Assembly: GCF_001905595.1 (NCBI RefSeq)
Contig: NZ_LIXI01000001.1
Span: 620,001 to 684,000 of the forward strand
DNA length: 64,000 nucleotides
Direction of reading: 5' to 3'
Origin: Streptomyces sp. CB00316
GTDB lineage: Bacteria > Actinomycetota > Actinomycetes > Streptomycetales > Streptomycetaceae
How positions within the stretch are numbered: position 1 is the stretch's first letter; the number at the start of each line of letters is the position of its first letter. The notes beneath the pieces were generated by a model. It worked only from the letters and a program-made list of their open reading frames with translations. It did no database searches and had not been told where the DNA came from. The position numbers were made by a program, and so were the translations under genes. Below, piece after piece: positions 53,438 to 62,283 of the stretch.

Positions 53438-53869
53438 ATGGATCGGCTGGACAGGGAAATCCTCGGCATTCTCCAGGAGGACGCGCGGATCTCGTACCGG
53501 GATCTGGGCGTACGCGTGGGGCTCAGCGCCAACGCGGCGGGCGACCGGGTCCGCCGCATGCGCAAGGACGGGGTGATCCGCGGCTTCACCGTCATCGTCG
53601 ACCCGGCCGCCGACACCCGTTCGGGCCTGGTCGTCTTCATCGATGTGACACTGCGGCTCGACACGACGAACGAGGAGTTCGAGCGCTCGGTGCTGATGCT
53701 GCCCGGGATCACGGAGGTGGTGCACGTGACGGGCGGCCACGACTACCTCATCCGCGCCACGGCGGCCGACCCGGTGGCGCTGGACTCGCTGCTGCGGCGA
53801 CTGAAACGCGAGGCGGGGGTGGCCCACTCCACCACCCGGATCGCGCTGCGGGCGGCCCCGAAGCACTGA
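53438..53869 (+). CDS. Lrp/AsnC-family regulator
   Basis: A 143-residue protein with the AsnC helix-turn-helix (LDREILGILQEDARISYRDL, then LSANAAGDRVRRMRKDGVIR) and a C-terminal RAM ligand-binding domain (60-140; HVTGGHDYLIRATA). It is divergent from narK, with 126 bases between, and may regulate it or an amino acid pathway. Confidence 0.9.
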   Translation: MDRLDREILGILQEDARISYRDLGVRVGLSANAAGDRVRRMRKDGVIRGFTVIVDPAADTRSGLVVFIDVTLRLDTTNEEFERSVLMLPGITEVVHVTGGHDYLIRATAADPVALDSLLRRLKREAGVAHSTTRIALRAAPKH

Positions 53870-53897
53870 CACCGACCGCCCAGGCCCCGTCCGGAGC

Positions 53898-55454
53898 TCA
53901 CAGCGGCGCCTGCCAGGTCACCGTCGTCGACCGGCCGCCCTCCTCGTCCCGCCCGTCATCGGCCACCACCAGACGCACCGCGCTCCGTCCGTCGGGCAGC
54001 CGGACCGTCGCGTCTACCGCCACGTCGATCGCCGAGATACCGGGCCTGCGGTGTGCGGCGGCCAGCGCCCCGCGCAGCGCGGCCAGCAGCTCCCGGCCCG
54101 TCTCCTCGCCCACCATCGCGTCCACCGCCCCCGTGAAGTGCACCGACGGCGGAAACCTCAGCAGCGCCGCGGCGCCCCCGGTCTCCCGCAGCACCCGGCC
54201 CCGGAACGTGCTCGGGGCCTCGGCCGGTGGCTGCTGGAGGGCGAAGATCGCGGTGCGGACCTCCTGGACGGTGGAGTCCAGCTCGTCCACAGCCCTCCCG
54301 AGCAGCTCGCCGGCCTCTTCCTCCCCCGAACGCTCGACCGCCTGCCCGCCCGACCCCTCACCCGTTCCCTCGCCCGCCACCTCCCGCAGCGCCCGCCGAC
54401 GCGTCGACTCCAGCATCATCTCGGTCGCGAAGAGCCGCTGGACCACCAGATCGTGCAGGTCACGGGCGATCCGGTCGCGGTCCTCGTACACCGCGAGCTG
54501 CTCGCGGTCCGCCTGCGCGTCGGCCATCACCAGCGCCAGGGCGGCCTGCGAGGCGAACTGGGTCGCCAGCAGCCGGTCGACCGCCGTGTACGGGGGCGCG
54601 CCGCGCCGCCGGGGCAGCGCGAGGGTGCCGATGAGGCGGCCGCCGCTCTGCAGCGGCAGCATCATGCTGGGCCCGAACCGGGACCGTACGTCGGTGGTCA
54701 TCCGGGGGTCGGTGGCGGAGTCGTCGATGAAGACGGGCTCCCCGCCCAGCAGTTGGACCAGGACGGGGGAGCCGGGGGCGATGGTCGTGCCGACGATGCC
54801 CGCCGGGTCCTCGAGCGTGGAGGCGGTCACGATCTCCATCCCGCCCGCCTCGGTGGGCTGGAGGATCACCCCGGCCGAGGCACCGGCCAGCGCCCGGGCG
54901 CCTTCGGCCACGGTCATCAGGGCGTCGGCCGCGTCGGTGCCGGTCAGCAGGGCGGTGGTGACGGCGGCCGCCCCCTCGATCCACCGCTCACGCTGCCGGG
55001 CGCTCTCGTGGAGCCGGGCGTTGCCGACGGCGATGCCCGCCTGGGAGGCGAGGACGTGCAGCAGGGCCCGGTCCGTCTCGGAGAAGGGGCCCGAACCCTT
55101 CTCCGCCAGGCAGAGGTGGCCGAAGAGTTCGGTGTGCACCTGGATCGGGGCGGTGAGGAAGGCCGGGGCGGGCGGTCCACCCGGCTCCCGGCCGCCGCCC
55201 TCGGACGGGAGCCCCGCGCGGCGCTCCTGGAGGAGGTGAGCGACGCGCTGACGCTCCGGCTCGGTCATCCCGGTGGTGTACAGCGCCTCGGTCCGGTCCT
55301 GGTCGGGTTCCAGCAAGCCGAGGGCGCCGTAGCGGGCCCCGGTCAGCGTGGTCGCGGTGTCCACGATCTGCTGGAGGGTGGCCCGGAGCCCGAGGTCGCC
55401 GCCGATGCTGAGGACGGCCTCCAGGAGGAGGGGCAGTCGGCCGGCGGAGGTCAA
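53898..55454 (-). CDS. GAF-containing histidine kinase with degenerate ATPase
   Basis: A 518-residue DevS-type kinase. Two GAF domains (about 15-165 and 185-330) precede the HisKA_3 helices with the phospho-accepting histidine in DRIARDLHDLVVQRLF. The catalytic domain is damaged: the N-box asparagine is absent (ALAAAHRRPG) and the G2 segment after VADDGRDEEGG is missing before the final strand TTVTWQAPL. The protein may sense a ligand but might not phosphorylate itself. There is no response regulator near. A TTG at 55454, seven bases after the mbl stop, is the start, so it is likely cotranscribed with mbl. Confidence 0.8.
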   Translation of the reverse strand: MTSAGRLPLLLEAVLSIGGDLGLRATLQQIVDTATTLTGARYGALGLLEPDQDRTEALYTTGMTEPERQRVAHLLQERRAGLPSEGGGREPGGPPAPAFLTAPIQVHTELFGHLCLAEKGSGPFSETDRALLHVLASQAGIAVGNARLHESARQRERWIEGAAAVTTALLTGTDAADALMTVAEGARALAGASAGVILQPTEAGGMEIVTASTLEDPAGIVGTTIAPGSPVLVQLLGGEPVFIDDSATDPRMTTDVRSRFGPSMMLPLQSGGRLIGTLALPRRRGAPPYTAVDRLLATQFASQAALALVMADAQADREQLAVYEDRDRIARDLHDLVVQRLFATEMMLESTRRRALREVAGEGTGEGSGGQAVERSGEEEAGELLGRAVDELDSTVQEVRTAIFALQQPPAEAPSTFRGRVLRETGGAAALLRFPPSVHFTGAVDAMVGEETGRELLAALRGALAAAHRRPGISAIDVAVDATVRLPDGRSAVRLVVADDGRDEEGGRSTTVTWQAPL

Positions 55455-55461
55455 GACACCC

Positions 55462-56499
55462 CTAACCCGCCAGCGGGTCGAGGACCATCGGCTGGATCCT
55501 GCCGTCCAGCATCGCGCCGAGGCCGAGCACCGAGCAGACGTCGGGGCGGTCGGCGATGTGCACCGGCATGCCGGTCGCGTCGCGGAGCATCTCGTCGAGC
55601 CCCGGCAGCAGCGCACTGCCGCCCACCATCATGATCCCGCGGTCCGCGAGGTCGGCGACCAGGTCGGGCGGGCACTCGCGCAGCACTTTGCCCACGCCGT
55701 CGAGGACGGCGGTGAGCGGGGCGTGGATGGCCCGCCGTACGGCGGCGGTGTCGACCTGCACCGAGCGGGCCAGGCCGGTCGCCACGTCCCGGCCGTGGAT
55801 CTCGGTCAGGGCGGGTCCGGTGAGCTGAAGGCCGTTGCCGTGCAGCGCCAGCTGCAGCGGGCGCACGGACTGGCTCGGGAGCATCAGCTCGTGGTGCTGG
55901 CGCAGGTGCTGGATCACCGCTTCGTCGATGGCGTTGCCGCCGACCGGGATCCGTACGGCCGTCACGATCGAGCCGAGCGAGAGCACGGCGATCTGCGTGG
56001 TGGCCGCGCCGCACACCATGATCATGGTAGCGGTCGGCTGTTCGACCGGCAGCCCGCAGCCCACGGCCGCCGCGATGAGGGTGTCCACCAGCTCGACCCG
56101 CCGGGCGCCGAGCCCGACGAGGGTCTCCACCGTGGCGCGCTGGGCCAGCGGATCGGCCTCGTGCGGGGTGCAGGCGGCGGCGCGCAGCCGGGGCTTGCGG
56201 CGCAGCTGGCGGCGGAGCTTGTCGCCGAGCAGGTGGCGCAGCATCCGCTGGGCCATCTCGATGTCGACGACGGTTCCGCCGGAGACCGGGCGGACCACCC
56301 GGATGTACTCGGGGGTGCGGCCGGTCATCTGCTCGGCGAGCACGCCGACCGCGATGAGCGATCCCGTACGGGTGTTGACGGCGGCGACGCTCGGTTCGTC
56401 GACGACGAGCCCGAGCCCCTTGACGTACACACGGGTCCTCGCGGCCCCGAGATCGACGGCGATGTGGCAACGCTGCAACTGCTCAAGGCTGACGGTCAC
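55462..56499 (-). CDS. mbl: MreB-like actin homologue Mbl
   Basis: A 345-residue MreB-family protein. The phosphate 1 loop reads AVDLGAARTRVYVKG, but the second loop is MVCGAATTQIAV where MreB has DIGGGTTEVAV, so nucleotide binding or hydrolysis is likely altered. In Streptomyces coelicolor Mbl works with MreB in spore wall formation. I used the GTG at 56499 (VSLEQLQRCHIAVDL). A histidine kinase-like gene follows it closely. Confidence 0.88.
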   Translation of the reverse strand: MTVSLEQLQRCHIAVDLGAARTRVYVKGLGLVVDEPSVAAVNTRTGSLIAVGVLAEQMTGRTPEYIRVVRPVSGGTVVDIEMAQRMLRHLLGDKLRRQLRRKPRLRAAACTPHEADPLAQRATVETLVGLGARRVELVDTLIAAAVGCGLPVEQPTATMIMVCGAATTQIAVLSLGSIVTAVRIPVGGNAIDEAVIQHLRQHHELMLPSQSVRPLQLALHGNGLQLTGPALTEIHGRDVATGLARSVQVDTAAVRRAIHAPLTAVLDGVGKVLRECPPDLVADLADRGIMMVGGSALLPGLDEMLRDATGMPVHIADRPDVCSVLGLGAMLDGRIQPMVLDPLAG

Positions 56500-56643
56500 G
56501 GCAGGTTCTCCCGAGAGCACGGATGGGGGTACCGGCGGCAGCCGGCCTCTCATCGCATCGTCGCGTTCCCCGCCGGGTGGCGCGCGCTGGGATGCGCCGT
56601 ACGAGGGTCGTGAGCTGACGCCCCGCCAGCTGATGCCGACCCC

Positions 56644-57210
56644 TCAGCCGGGCAGCAGCCGCTGGAACAGACCCCAGGTGAACTCGGCGACGTACGGCTC
56701 CCCGCTGCCCGGGTCGGTGAGGGCCAGCGCCCACCGGGTCGGTGCGCTGCCCTCCATCGGCCGCGCCGGGGGGAAGGCCCGGGCCACCTCGTCCACGGTG
56801 CACGACCAGGGACGGAGCGAAGGTACGGAGGTGAGCTCGGGGCCCGCCGCCCCCGGCGCCCGGACGAGCCACTCGTTCCACACGGCCCCGCCCGGCGCGG
56901 CCATCACCTCGAACCGGAGGTCCGGCCAGAGGGGCACCGGCCAGAGCAGGGCCTCGCACTCCAGGTCGCCCACCCGGCGCTTCAGCGTCAGTTCCGGCTC
57001 CCCGAGCACCGAGCGGTAGCGCCTCAGCGAACCCCGCCCCCGGGGCGCCCGGACCATGGCCTGCCAGCGGCGGTTGGCCTCCCGCATGTCGGCGAGCGAG
57101 GCGCTCAGCTCCTGCCGTGCCTCCTCGACCAGATCGGGTTGGTGGTCGGCCATCCGGCGGAGCAGGACAAGCTGGAATGCGCGGGGGCCGAAGGGGGTGG
57201 GAGCGGTCAT
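56644..57210 (-). CDS. Conserved hypothetical protein
   Basis: A 188-residue soluble protein with no recognisable domain. It has a helical N-terminal half (LVEEARQELSASLADMREAN) and a beta-rich C-terminal half (ECEALLWPVPLWPDLRFEVM). ATG at 57210. It shares strand with mbl but is separated by 144 bases. Function unknown. Confidence 0.7.
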   Translation of the reverse strand: MTAPTPFGPRAFQLVLLRRMADHQPDLVEEARQELSASLADMREANRRWQAMVRAPRGRGSLRRYRSVLGEPELTLKRRVGDLECEALLWPVPLWPDLRFEVMAAPGGAVWNEWLVRAPGAAGPELTSVPSLRPWSCTVDEVARAFPPARPMEGSAPTRWALALTDPGSGEPYVAEFTWGLFQRLLPG

Positions 57211-57334
57211 GCCGCCCATCCTCGCGCAGGTCAGGCGTATCGGACCGGCCGTCCGCGGAATCCCGGGTTCCTCACAGGATCCTCACCTGGTCCGCTTCCT
57301 GAGTCGATCTCCGCACGTCTAACCTGCGGGCGCC

Positions 57335-58075
57335 ATGGATTACTGCGACCCGTGCCGACGGCATCTCAACGGAGCTCTGGCCTGCGCCGGGTGCGGGGCT
57401 CCCGCCGAGGCACCGGGCCCCTTCGCGGTGCCCGCGCCGACCCTCGTGGGCCACGCCCCGGACGCGCCGGACGGAGCCGCCGCCACGCCCGCGCCCGCCG
57501 CCCGCTCGCGCCGACGTGCGCGGGGCAGCCACCGCGGACGCGGCCGTACGGCGCTGCTCGCGGTGGGCGGTCTGGTCCTCGCGGCGGGCGCGCTGAGCTT
57601 GACGGAGCTGGCGACGGAGCCGGGCCGGGGCGACATCGCCGCCGACTTCGTCGAGGACGCGCCGCGCGGCCCCGACGAGACGGTGCCGGACTCCGCCTCC
57701 GGTGGCGGGGCGCAGGATCCGGGCCCGGTCACCTCCGGCCGGGGCAGGCCCGTGGGTCCGTCGCCGTCGGGCAGCGCTCCGGCGGCCGGCCCGGCGGAGT
57801 CCCCGGCGTCCGACGCCACGGCGACGGCCTCGCCCACGGCGTCCTCGAATTCGGGCCCGGACCGGGAACCCGGCGACGCGACCACCACACCCGGCTCGCC
57901 CCCGGACGCCTCGGACAGCCCGCCCGCCGACCCGCCGGGCCCGGAGGAGCCGCAGGAGCCGCCGACCGTACCGGCGCCTTCGCCCCCGCCGGGCGACCCG
58001 ACCGAGGATGCGACGCCCACACCCTCCCCGACACCGTCGCCGACCTGCACCCCGTTCCTCTGGTGGTGCCGGTAG
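57335..58075 (+). CDS. SCO2400-like membrane protein with zinc ribbon
   Basis: A 246-residue protein. The first 25 residues hold a Cys4 zinc ribbon (CDPCRRHLNGALACAGC), followed by a basic linker, one membrane helix (TALLAVGGLVLAAGALSLTE) and a long extracellular Pro/Ser/Thr/Gly-rich tail that ends in TCTPFLWWCR. The layout matches the Streptomyces family typified by SCO2400, whose function is unknown. The terminal cysteine pair may form a disulfide. Confidence 0.8.
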   Translation: MDYCDPCRRHLNGALACAGCGAPAEAPGPFAVPAPTLVGHAPDAPDGAAATPAPAARSRRRARGSHRGRGRTALLAVGGLVLAAGALSLTELATEPGRGDIAADFVEDAPRGPDETVPDSASGGGAQDPGPVTSGRGRPVGPSPSGSAPAAGPAESPASDATATASPTASSNSGPDREPGDATTTPGSPPDASDSPPADPPGPEEPQEPPTVPAPSPPPGDPTEDATPTPSPTPSPTCTPFLWWCR

Positions 58076-58092
58076 GGGGCCTCCGGAGGGGG

Positions 58093-58518
58093 CTACGCCT
58101 CGCCCAGCATCCGCCGCAGCAGATCCCGCAGGACGGTCCGCTCCGCGTCCGAGAGCTCGGCCAGCGGCTCCCGGGCGAAGTTCAGTGAGTCGCGCAGCTC
58201 CCGTGCCGTCCGCCGGCCCGCCTCCGTCGCGGCGGCCAGCTTCACGCGGCGGTCGACCGGGTCCGCCCGGCGTTCGACCAGGCCGCGGGTCTCCAGGCGG
58301 TCGACGATGCCGGTCACGTTCGACGGCTCGCACTTCAGCTTGACGGCGATCCTCCGCATCGGGGTCGGCTCCAGCGCGAGCAGGCCGAGGACCCGCGCCT
58401 GTGCCCCGGTGAGGGAGTGCTCGGCGGCGGCCCGGTCGTACTCCTCGTGGTAGCGCGCCACGACGGTGCCGATGAGCTCGACGACCTCAAGGGTCAGGGG
58501 GTCTGTGCGGGTGGCCAT
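58093..58518 (-). CDS. MarR-family regulator
   Basis: A 141-residue winged-helix repressor (LTGAQARVLGLLALEPTPMR, then LKCEPSNVTGIVDRLETRGL; wing RADPVDRRVKLAAAT). It has no N-terminal redox cysteine of the OhrR type, so its effector is probably a small hydrophobic molecule. Divergent from the oxidoreductase gene, with palindromes between. Confidence 0.9.
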   Translation of the reverse strand: MATRTDPLTLEVVELIGTVVARYHEEYDRAAAEHSLTGAQARVLGLLALEPTPMRRIAVKLKCEPSNVTGIVDRLETRGLVERRADPVDRRVKLAAATEAGRRTARELRDSLNFAREPLAELSDAERTVLRDLLRRMLGEA

Positions 58519-58545
58519 GGAGTCCAGCGTACCGATTTACTTGAC

Positions 58546-58586
58546 AATATGAAATATTTAGGTGCACGGTTGTTTCATGTCATGAA
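58546..58586. promoter_or_regulatory. Two palindromes between marR and oxidoreductase gene
   Basis: AATATGAAATATT (58546-58558) and TTCATGTCATGAA (58574-58586) are perfect 13-base palindromes with a 15-base gap, in an AT-rich island. TTGACA (58541-58546) touches the first. They are good candidates for binding sites of the divergent MarR protein. Confidence 0.6.
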
Positions 58587-58634
58587 GCTTTCCCCAAGGC
58601 TTCCCCCGTAGGACATTGAGGAGAACCCGAGCCC

Positions 58635-59654
58635 ATGTCTGCAGCACTTCCCACGTCCAGCCGCGAATGGCACCTCGTCGCCCGCCCCCACGGCTGGCCC
58701 AAGGCCGAGGACTTCGCGCTGCGTGAGACCGAGGTGGCCGCTCCGGCCGAAGGCCGCATCCTCGTCCGCAACAAGTTCTTCTCCGTCGACCCGTACATGC
58801 GGGGCCGGATGAACGACGTGAAGTCGTACACCCCGCCCTTCAAGCTCGACCACCCCATGGACGGTGGCGCGGTCGGCGAGGTCATCGCCTCGAACGCCGA
58901 GGGCTTCGCCGTCGGCGACCACGTACTGCACGGCCTCGGCTGGCGCGAGATCGCCGACGTGCCCGCGAAGCACGCGGTGAAGGTCGACCCCGACCTCGCC
59001 CCGCTTTCTGCCTACCTCGGCGTGCTCGGCATGACCGGACTCACCGCCTACGCGGGCCTGTTCGACGTCGCCTCCTTCAAGGAGGGCGACGCGGTCTTCG
59101 TCTCCGGCGCCGCCGGTGCCGTGGGCAGCCAGGTCGGCCAGCTGGCCAGGCTCAAGGGCGCCTCCCGGGTCATCGGCTCCGCGGGCTCCGACGAGAAGGT
59201 CAAGCTCCTCACCGAGGAGTACGGCTTCGACGCCGCGTTCAACTACAAGAACGGGCCGGTCCGCGACCAGCTCAAGGAAGCCGCCCCGGACGGCATCGAC
59301 GTCTACTTCGACAACGTCGGCGGCGACCACCTCGAAGCCGCCATCGGCGCGCTCAACGTGCACGGCCGCGCCACCATCTGCGGCATGATCGCGCAGTACA
59401 ACGCGACCGAGCCGACCCCCGGCCCGCGCAACATGGCGCTGATCATCGGCAAGCGGCTGCGCCTGCAGGGCATGCTCGTCGGCGACCACGCCGACCTCCA
59501 GCCGAAGTTCGTCGAGGAGGTCGCCGGCTGGCTGGCCTCCGGCGAGCTGAAGTACCGCGAGACCACGGTCGAGGGCATCGAGAACGGCTATGACGCGTTC
59601 GTCGGCCTCCTGCGCGGCGAGAACACCGGAAAGATGATCGTTTCCCTCGCCTGA
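58635..59654 (+). CDS. NADP-dependent oxidoreductase, CurA/leukotriene B4 dehydrogenase-like
   Basis: A 339-residue medium-chain reductase without zinc ligands. SVDPYMRGRMNDVKSY near residue 50 is the family mark, and the NADPH loop is VSGAAGAVGSQVGQLARLKG (156-175). It reduces activated alkenals or enones and protects against reactive carbonyls. Regulated presumably by the divergent MarR protein. ATG with GGAG upstream. Confidence 0.92.
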   Translation: MSAALPTSSREWHLVARPHGWPKAEDFALRETEVAAPAEGRILVRNKFFSVDPYMRGRMNDVKSYTPPFKLDHPMDGGAVGEVIASNAEGFAVGDHVLHGLGWREIADVPAKHAVKVDPDLAPLSAYLGVLGMTGLTAYAGLFDVASFKEGDAVFVSGAAGAVGSQVGQLARLKGASRVIGSAGSDEKVKLLTEEYGFDAAFNYKNGPVRDQLKEAAPDGIDVYFDNVGGDHLEAAIGALNVHGRATICGMIAQYNATEPTPGPRNMALIIGKRLRLQGMLVGDHADLQPKFVEEVAGWLASGELKYRETTVEGIENGYDAFVGLLRGENTGKMIVSLA

Positions 59655-59765
59655 GCCACGCATGACCCACGCACGGCCGGGGAGTGGTACCCACTAGGCT
59701 CATTCCCAGGCCGTCGCGATCGTGGGCGCGAGTCGCGGCGCACCAACAGGAGGAATCCTCACATC

Positions 59766-60194
59766 ATGACCATCCAGAAGATAGACGTCGCCTACACCGC
59801 TGTCGCCACCGCCGAGAACGGCCGTGACGGCCGCGTCTCCTCGGACGACGGCCAGCTGGACGTCGTCGTCAACCCGCCGAAGGCGCTGGGCGGCAGCGGC
59901 GCGGGCACCAACCCGGAGCAGCTCTTCGCGGCGGGCTACGGCGCCTGCTTCCAGGGTGCGCTGGGCGTCGTCGCCCGCCAGGAGAAGGCCGACATCTCCG
60001 GCTCCACGGTCACCGCCTCGGTCTCCATCGGCAAGACCGAGGCCGGCGGCTTCGGCCTGGAGGTCGCCATCAGCGCGATCATCCCCAACGTCGACGCCGC
60101 CACCGCCCAGGCGCTCATCGAGAAGGCCCACCAGGTCTGCCCGTACTCGAACGCGACCCGCGGCAACATCAAGGTCGAGCTCTCGGTCGCCTGA
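59766..60194 (+). CDS. ohr: Organic hydroperoxide resistance protein
   Basis: A 142-residue OsmC/Ohr protein. The two catalytic cysteines C61 (AAGYGACFQGAL) and C125 (AHQVCPYSNATRG) are in place. It reduces organic peroxides with dihydrolipoyl thiols. The gene has its own ribosome site AGGAGG and a strong terminator behind it. The local MarR lacks the OhrR cysteine, so peroxide control by that protein is not supported. Confidence 0.93.
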   Translation: MTIQKIDVAYTAVATAENGRDGRVSSDDGQLDVVVNPPKALGGSGAGTNPEQLFAAGYGACFQGALGVVARQEKADISGSTVTASVSIGKTEAGGFGLEVAISAIIPNVDAATAQALIEKAHQVCPYSNATRGNIKVELSVA

Positions 60195-60215
60195 CCCGAC
60201 AGCAGCACCTTCACG

Positions 60216-60252
60216 CGAGGACCGCACCCCGCCCAGGGGTGCGGTCCTCGCC
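60216..60252 (+). terminator. Strong terminator after ohr
   Basis: GCGAGGACCGCACCCC (60216-60231) pairs perfectly with GGGGTGCGGTCCTCGC (60237-60252), a 16-base stem with a five-base loop, 21 bases after the ohr stop. There is no long T-run, as is common in this genus. Confidence 0.75.
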
Positions 60253-60280
60253 GCCTTCCGCACGCCAGTACGCTGACGCC

Positions 60281-61060
60281 ATGAACGATCTCGGGGCAGG
60301 CTTCGGCTACTTGATGAAGGGGCAGCGCTGGGTCATCGGGCACGGCCGGTGGTTCGGCTTCGGGCTCCTGCCCGGACTCATCACCCTCGTCGTGTACGCC
60401 GGCGCCCTCGTCGGACTCGGCCACGGCGCCGACGACCTCGTCGGCTGGGCCACCCCGTTCGCCGACGACTGGTCCTCGCCCTGGATCGGCCTGCTCCGCA
60501 CCACGCTGACCGCGCTCGTCTTCGTCTTCGGCCTCTTCCTCGCGGTCATCACCTTCACCGCGGTCACCCTCCTGGTCGGCCAGCCGTTCTACGAGTCGCT
60601 CTCCGAGGAGGTCGAACGCGGCGAGGGCGGCGAGGTCCACGAGTCCGGGCTGCCGCTCTGGCGCGAACTGTGGATCTCCGCCCGGGACTCCGTACGCATC
60701 CTGCTGCGCGTCGCCCTCTTCGGGATCGCCCTCTTCGCCTGCGGCTTCATCCCGGTCGTCGGCCAGACCGTCGTCCCGGCGATCGGCATCTGCGTCTCCG
60801 GCTACTTCCTGGCCGAAGAGCTGACCGCCGTGGCCCTCCAGCGCCGGGGGCTGGCCCTGAAGAAGCGGCTCGGCCTGCTGCGCACCCGCCGGCTGCTGGT
60901 GCTCGGCTTCGGCGTCCCGCTCGCCCTCTCGTTCCTGGTCCCGTTCGTCGCGGTGTTCCTGATGCCGGGAGCGGTCGCCGGGGCCACCCTCCTCGCCCGC
61001 GACCTGGTCGACCCGGCGGGCAGCGGTGACACGGCCGCCCCGAAGGAGTGGGCCGCGTGA
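60281..61060 (+). CDS. EI24/CysZ-like membrane protein
   Basis: A 259-residue integral membrane protein of the EI24 family, with about five or six helices (25-45, 85-110, 140-190 and 215-245) and the pattern GYLMKGQRWVIGHGRWFGFG at the N-terminus. Bacterial members are linked to sulfate uptake (CysZ), but no sulfur genes are here. It overlaps the following LysE gene (GTGA). Confidence 0.82.
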   Translation: MNDLGAGFGYLMKGQRWVIGHGRWFGFGLLPGLITLVVYAGALVGLGHGADDLVGWATPFADDWSSPWIGLLRTTLTALVFVFGLFLAVITFTAVTLLVGQPFYESLSEEVERGEGGEVHESGLPLWRELWISARDSVRILLRVALFGIALFACGFIPVVGQTVVPAIGICVSGYFLAEELTAVALQRRGLALKKRLGLLRTRRLLVLGFGVPLALSFLVPFVAVFLMPGAVAGATLLARDLVDPAGSGDTAAPKEWAA

Positions 61061-61665
61061 CCGAGCTGCTGGCGGTCGCCGCCATCACCGTCCTCGCCGT
61101 CATCAGCCCGGGCGCCGACTTCGCCATGGTCGTCCGCAACAGCTGTCTGTACGGGCGCACCACCGGCGTCCTCGCGGCGGCCGGGGTCGCGGTGGGCGTC
61201 CTGGTCCACGTCACGTACACGATGCTCGGCGTCGGGCTGCTGATCGCCTCCTCCACCGCCCTGTTCACCGCGGTGAAGCTCGCCGGTGCGGCCTACCTGA
61301 TCTACATCGGCGTACGCACCTTCCTGGCCCGCGCCGACCTCGACGTCGACCTGAGCGACCGGCCCGGGCTCACCCGCTTCGGGGCGCTGCGCGGCGGCTT
61401 CCTGACCAACGCGCTCAACCCGAAGACGACCCTGTTCGTCGTCGCGACCTTCACCCAGGTCGTCGGCCCGGAGACCGCCCTGTGGCAGCAGGCCGGCTAC
61501 GGACTCCTCATGTCGGCGGCGCACCTCGGCTGGTTCGCGCTGGTCGCGCTCTTCTTCTCGCACTCCCGGCTGCGCGGCGCGATGCTCCGTCGCCAGAAGG
61601 CGCTGAACCGGTCCATCGGCTCGGTCCTGGTCGGCCTCGGCGTCACCCTGGGCCTGGCGCGCTGA
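61057..61665 (+). CDS. LysE/RhtB-family amino acid exporter
   Basis: A 202-residue exporter with six helices. ISPGADFAMVVRNSCLYGRT at residue 15 is the family signature. GTG at 61057 overlaps the stop of the EI24 gene. It probably exports an amino acid such as threonine or homoserine; the substrate is not resolved. Confidence 0.9.
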   Translation: MTELLAVAAITVLAVISPGADFAMVVRNSCLYGRTTGVLAAAGVAVGVLVHVTYTMLGVGLLIASSTALFTAVKLAGAAYLIYIGVRTFLARADLDVDLSDRPGLTRFGALRGGFLTNALNPKTTLFVVATFTQVVGPETALWQQAGYGLLMSAAHLGWFALVALFFSHSRLRGAMLRRQKALNRSIGSVLVGLGVTLGLAR

Positions 61666-61714
61666 GGGCAGCTTCACTGGAGGGGCCTCAAGCTCTACGA
61701 GGGGTCCCCGGCCC

Positions 61715-62283
61715 CTTTCAGCAGTCCCAGGAAGTCCCTGAACGGGAGGCCGTCGACACGGCCCTCGCCGCCCTCGGCCTCGACGACAAGGCGCGTCTCC
61801 TGGCCGGGCAGGATCTGTGGTCGCTGCCCGCCCTGCCCGCGATCGGCCTGCGCTCCCTGGTGATGTCGGACGGCCCGATCGGCGTCCGGGGCGTCCGCTG
61901 GACCGCCGCCGACCCCTCGATCGCCCTGCCCTCGCCCACCGCCCTCGCCGCCACCTGGGACCCGGAGCTGGCCCGCCGCGCCGGGCGGCTGCTCGCCCAG
62001 GAGGCCCGCCGCAAGGGCGTCCACGTGCTGCTCGCGCCCACGGTCAACCTGCACCGCACCCCGCTCGGCGGCCGCCACTTCGAGGCGTACAGCGAGGACC
62101 CGTACCTCACCGGAGAGCGTGGAGGTCACCGTCCCCGTCGAGCGGCGCGCGTACGAGGTCCGGGACGAGGAGGCGTACGGCTGGAGGACGGTCCCCGGCA
62201 CGTACACGGTCGAGGCCGCCCGCTCCCTGGCGGACATCCGCGCCACCACCACCGTGGAGATCACGGGGGATCAGTCGAAGTAG
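61715..62283 (+). pseudogene. GH3 beta-glucosidase with most of the middle deleted
   Basis: The front part reads like the first ~130 residues of a GH3 glycosidase (LVMSDGPIGVRGVRW, LPSPTALAATWDPELARRAG, LLAPTVNLHRTPLGGRHFEA, SEDPYLTGE). At about 62116 it jumps, in another frame, to the final ~55 residues of the same family, a fibronectin III-like end (VEVTVPVERRAYEVRD, WRTVPGTYTVEAARS). Roughly 600 residues, with the catalytic core, are gone. No good start codon is found. The end overlaps the stop of the amidinotransferase gene. Confidence 0.85.

Noticed and set aside
58093..60194. OhrR regulation of ohr by the nearby MarR protein
   Set aside because: The MarR protein lacks the N-terminal reactive cysteine of OhrR and is divergent from another gene, with ohr more than 1 kb away.
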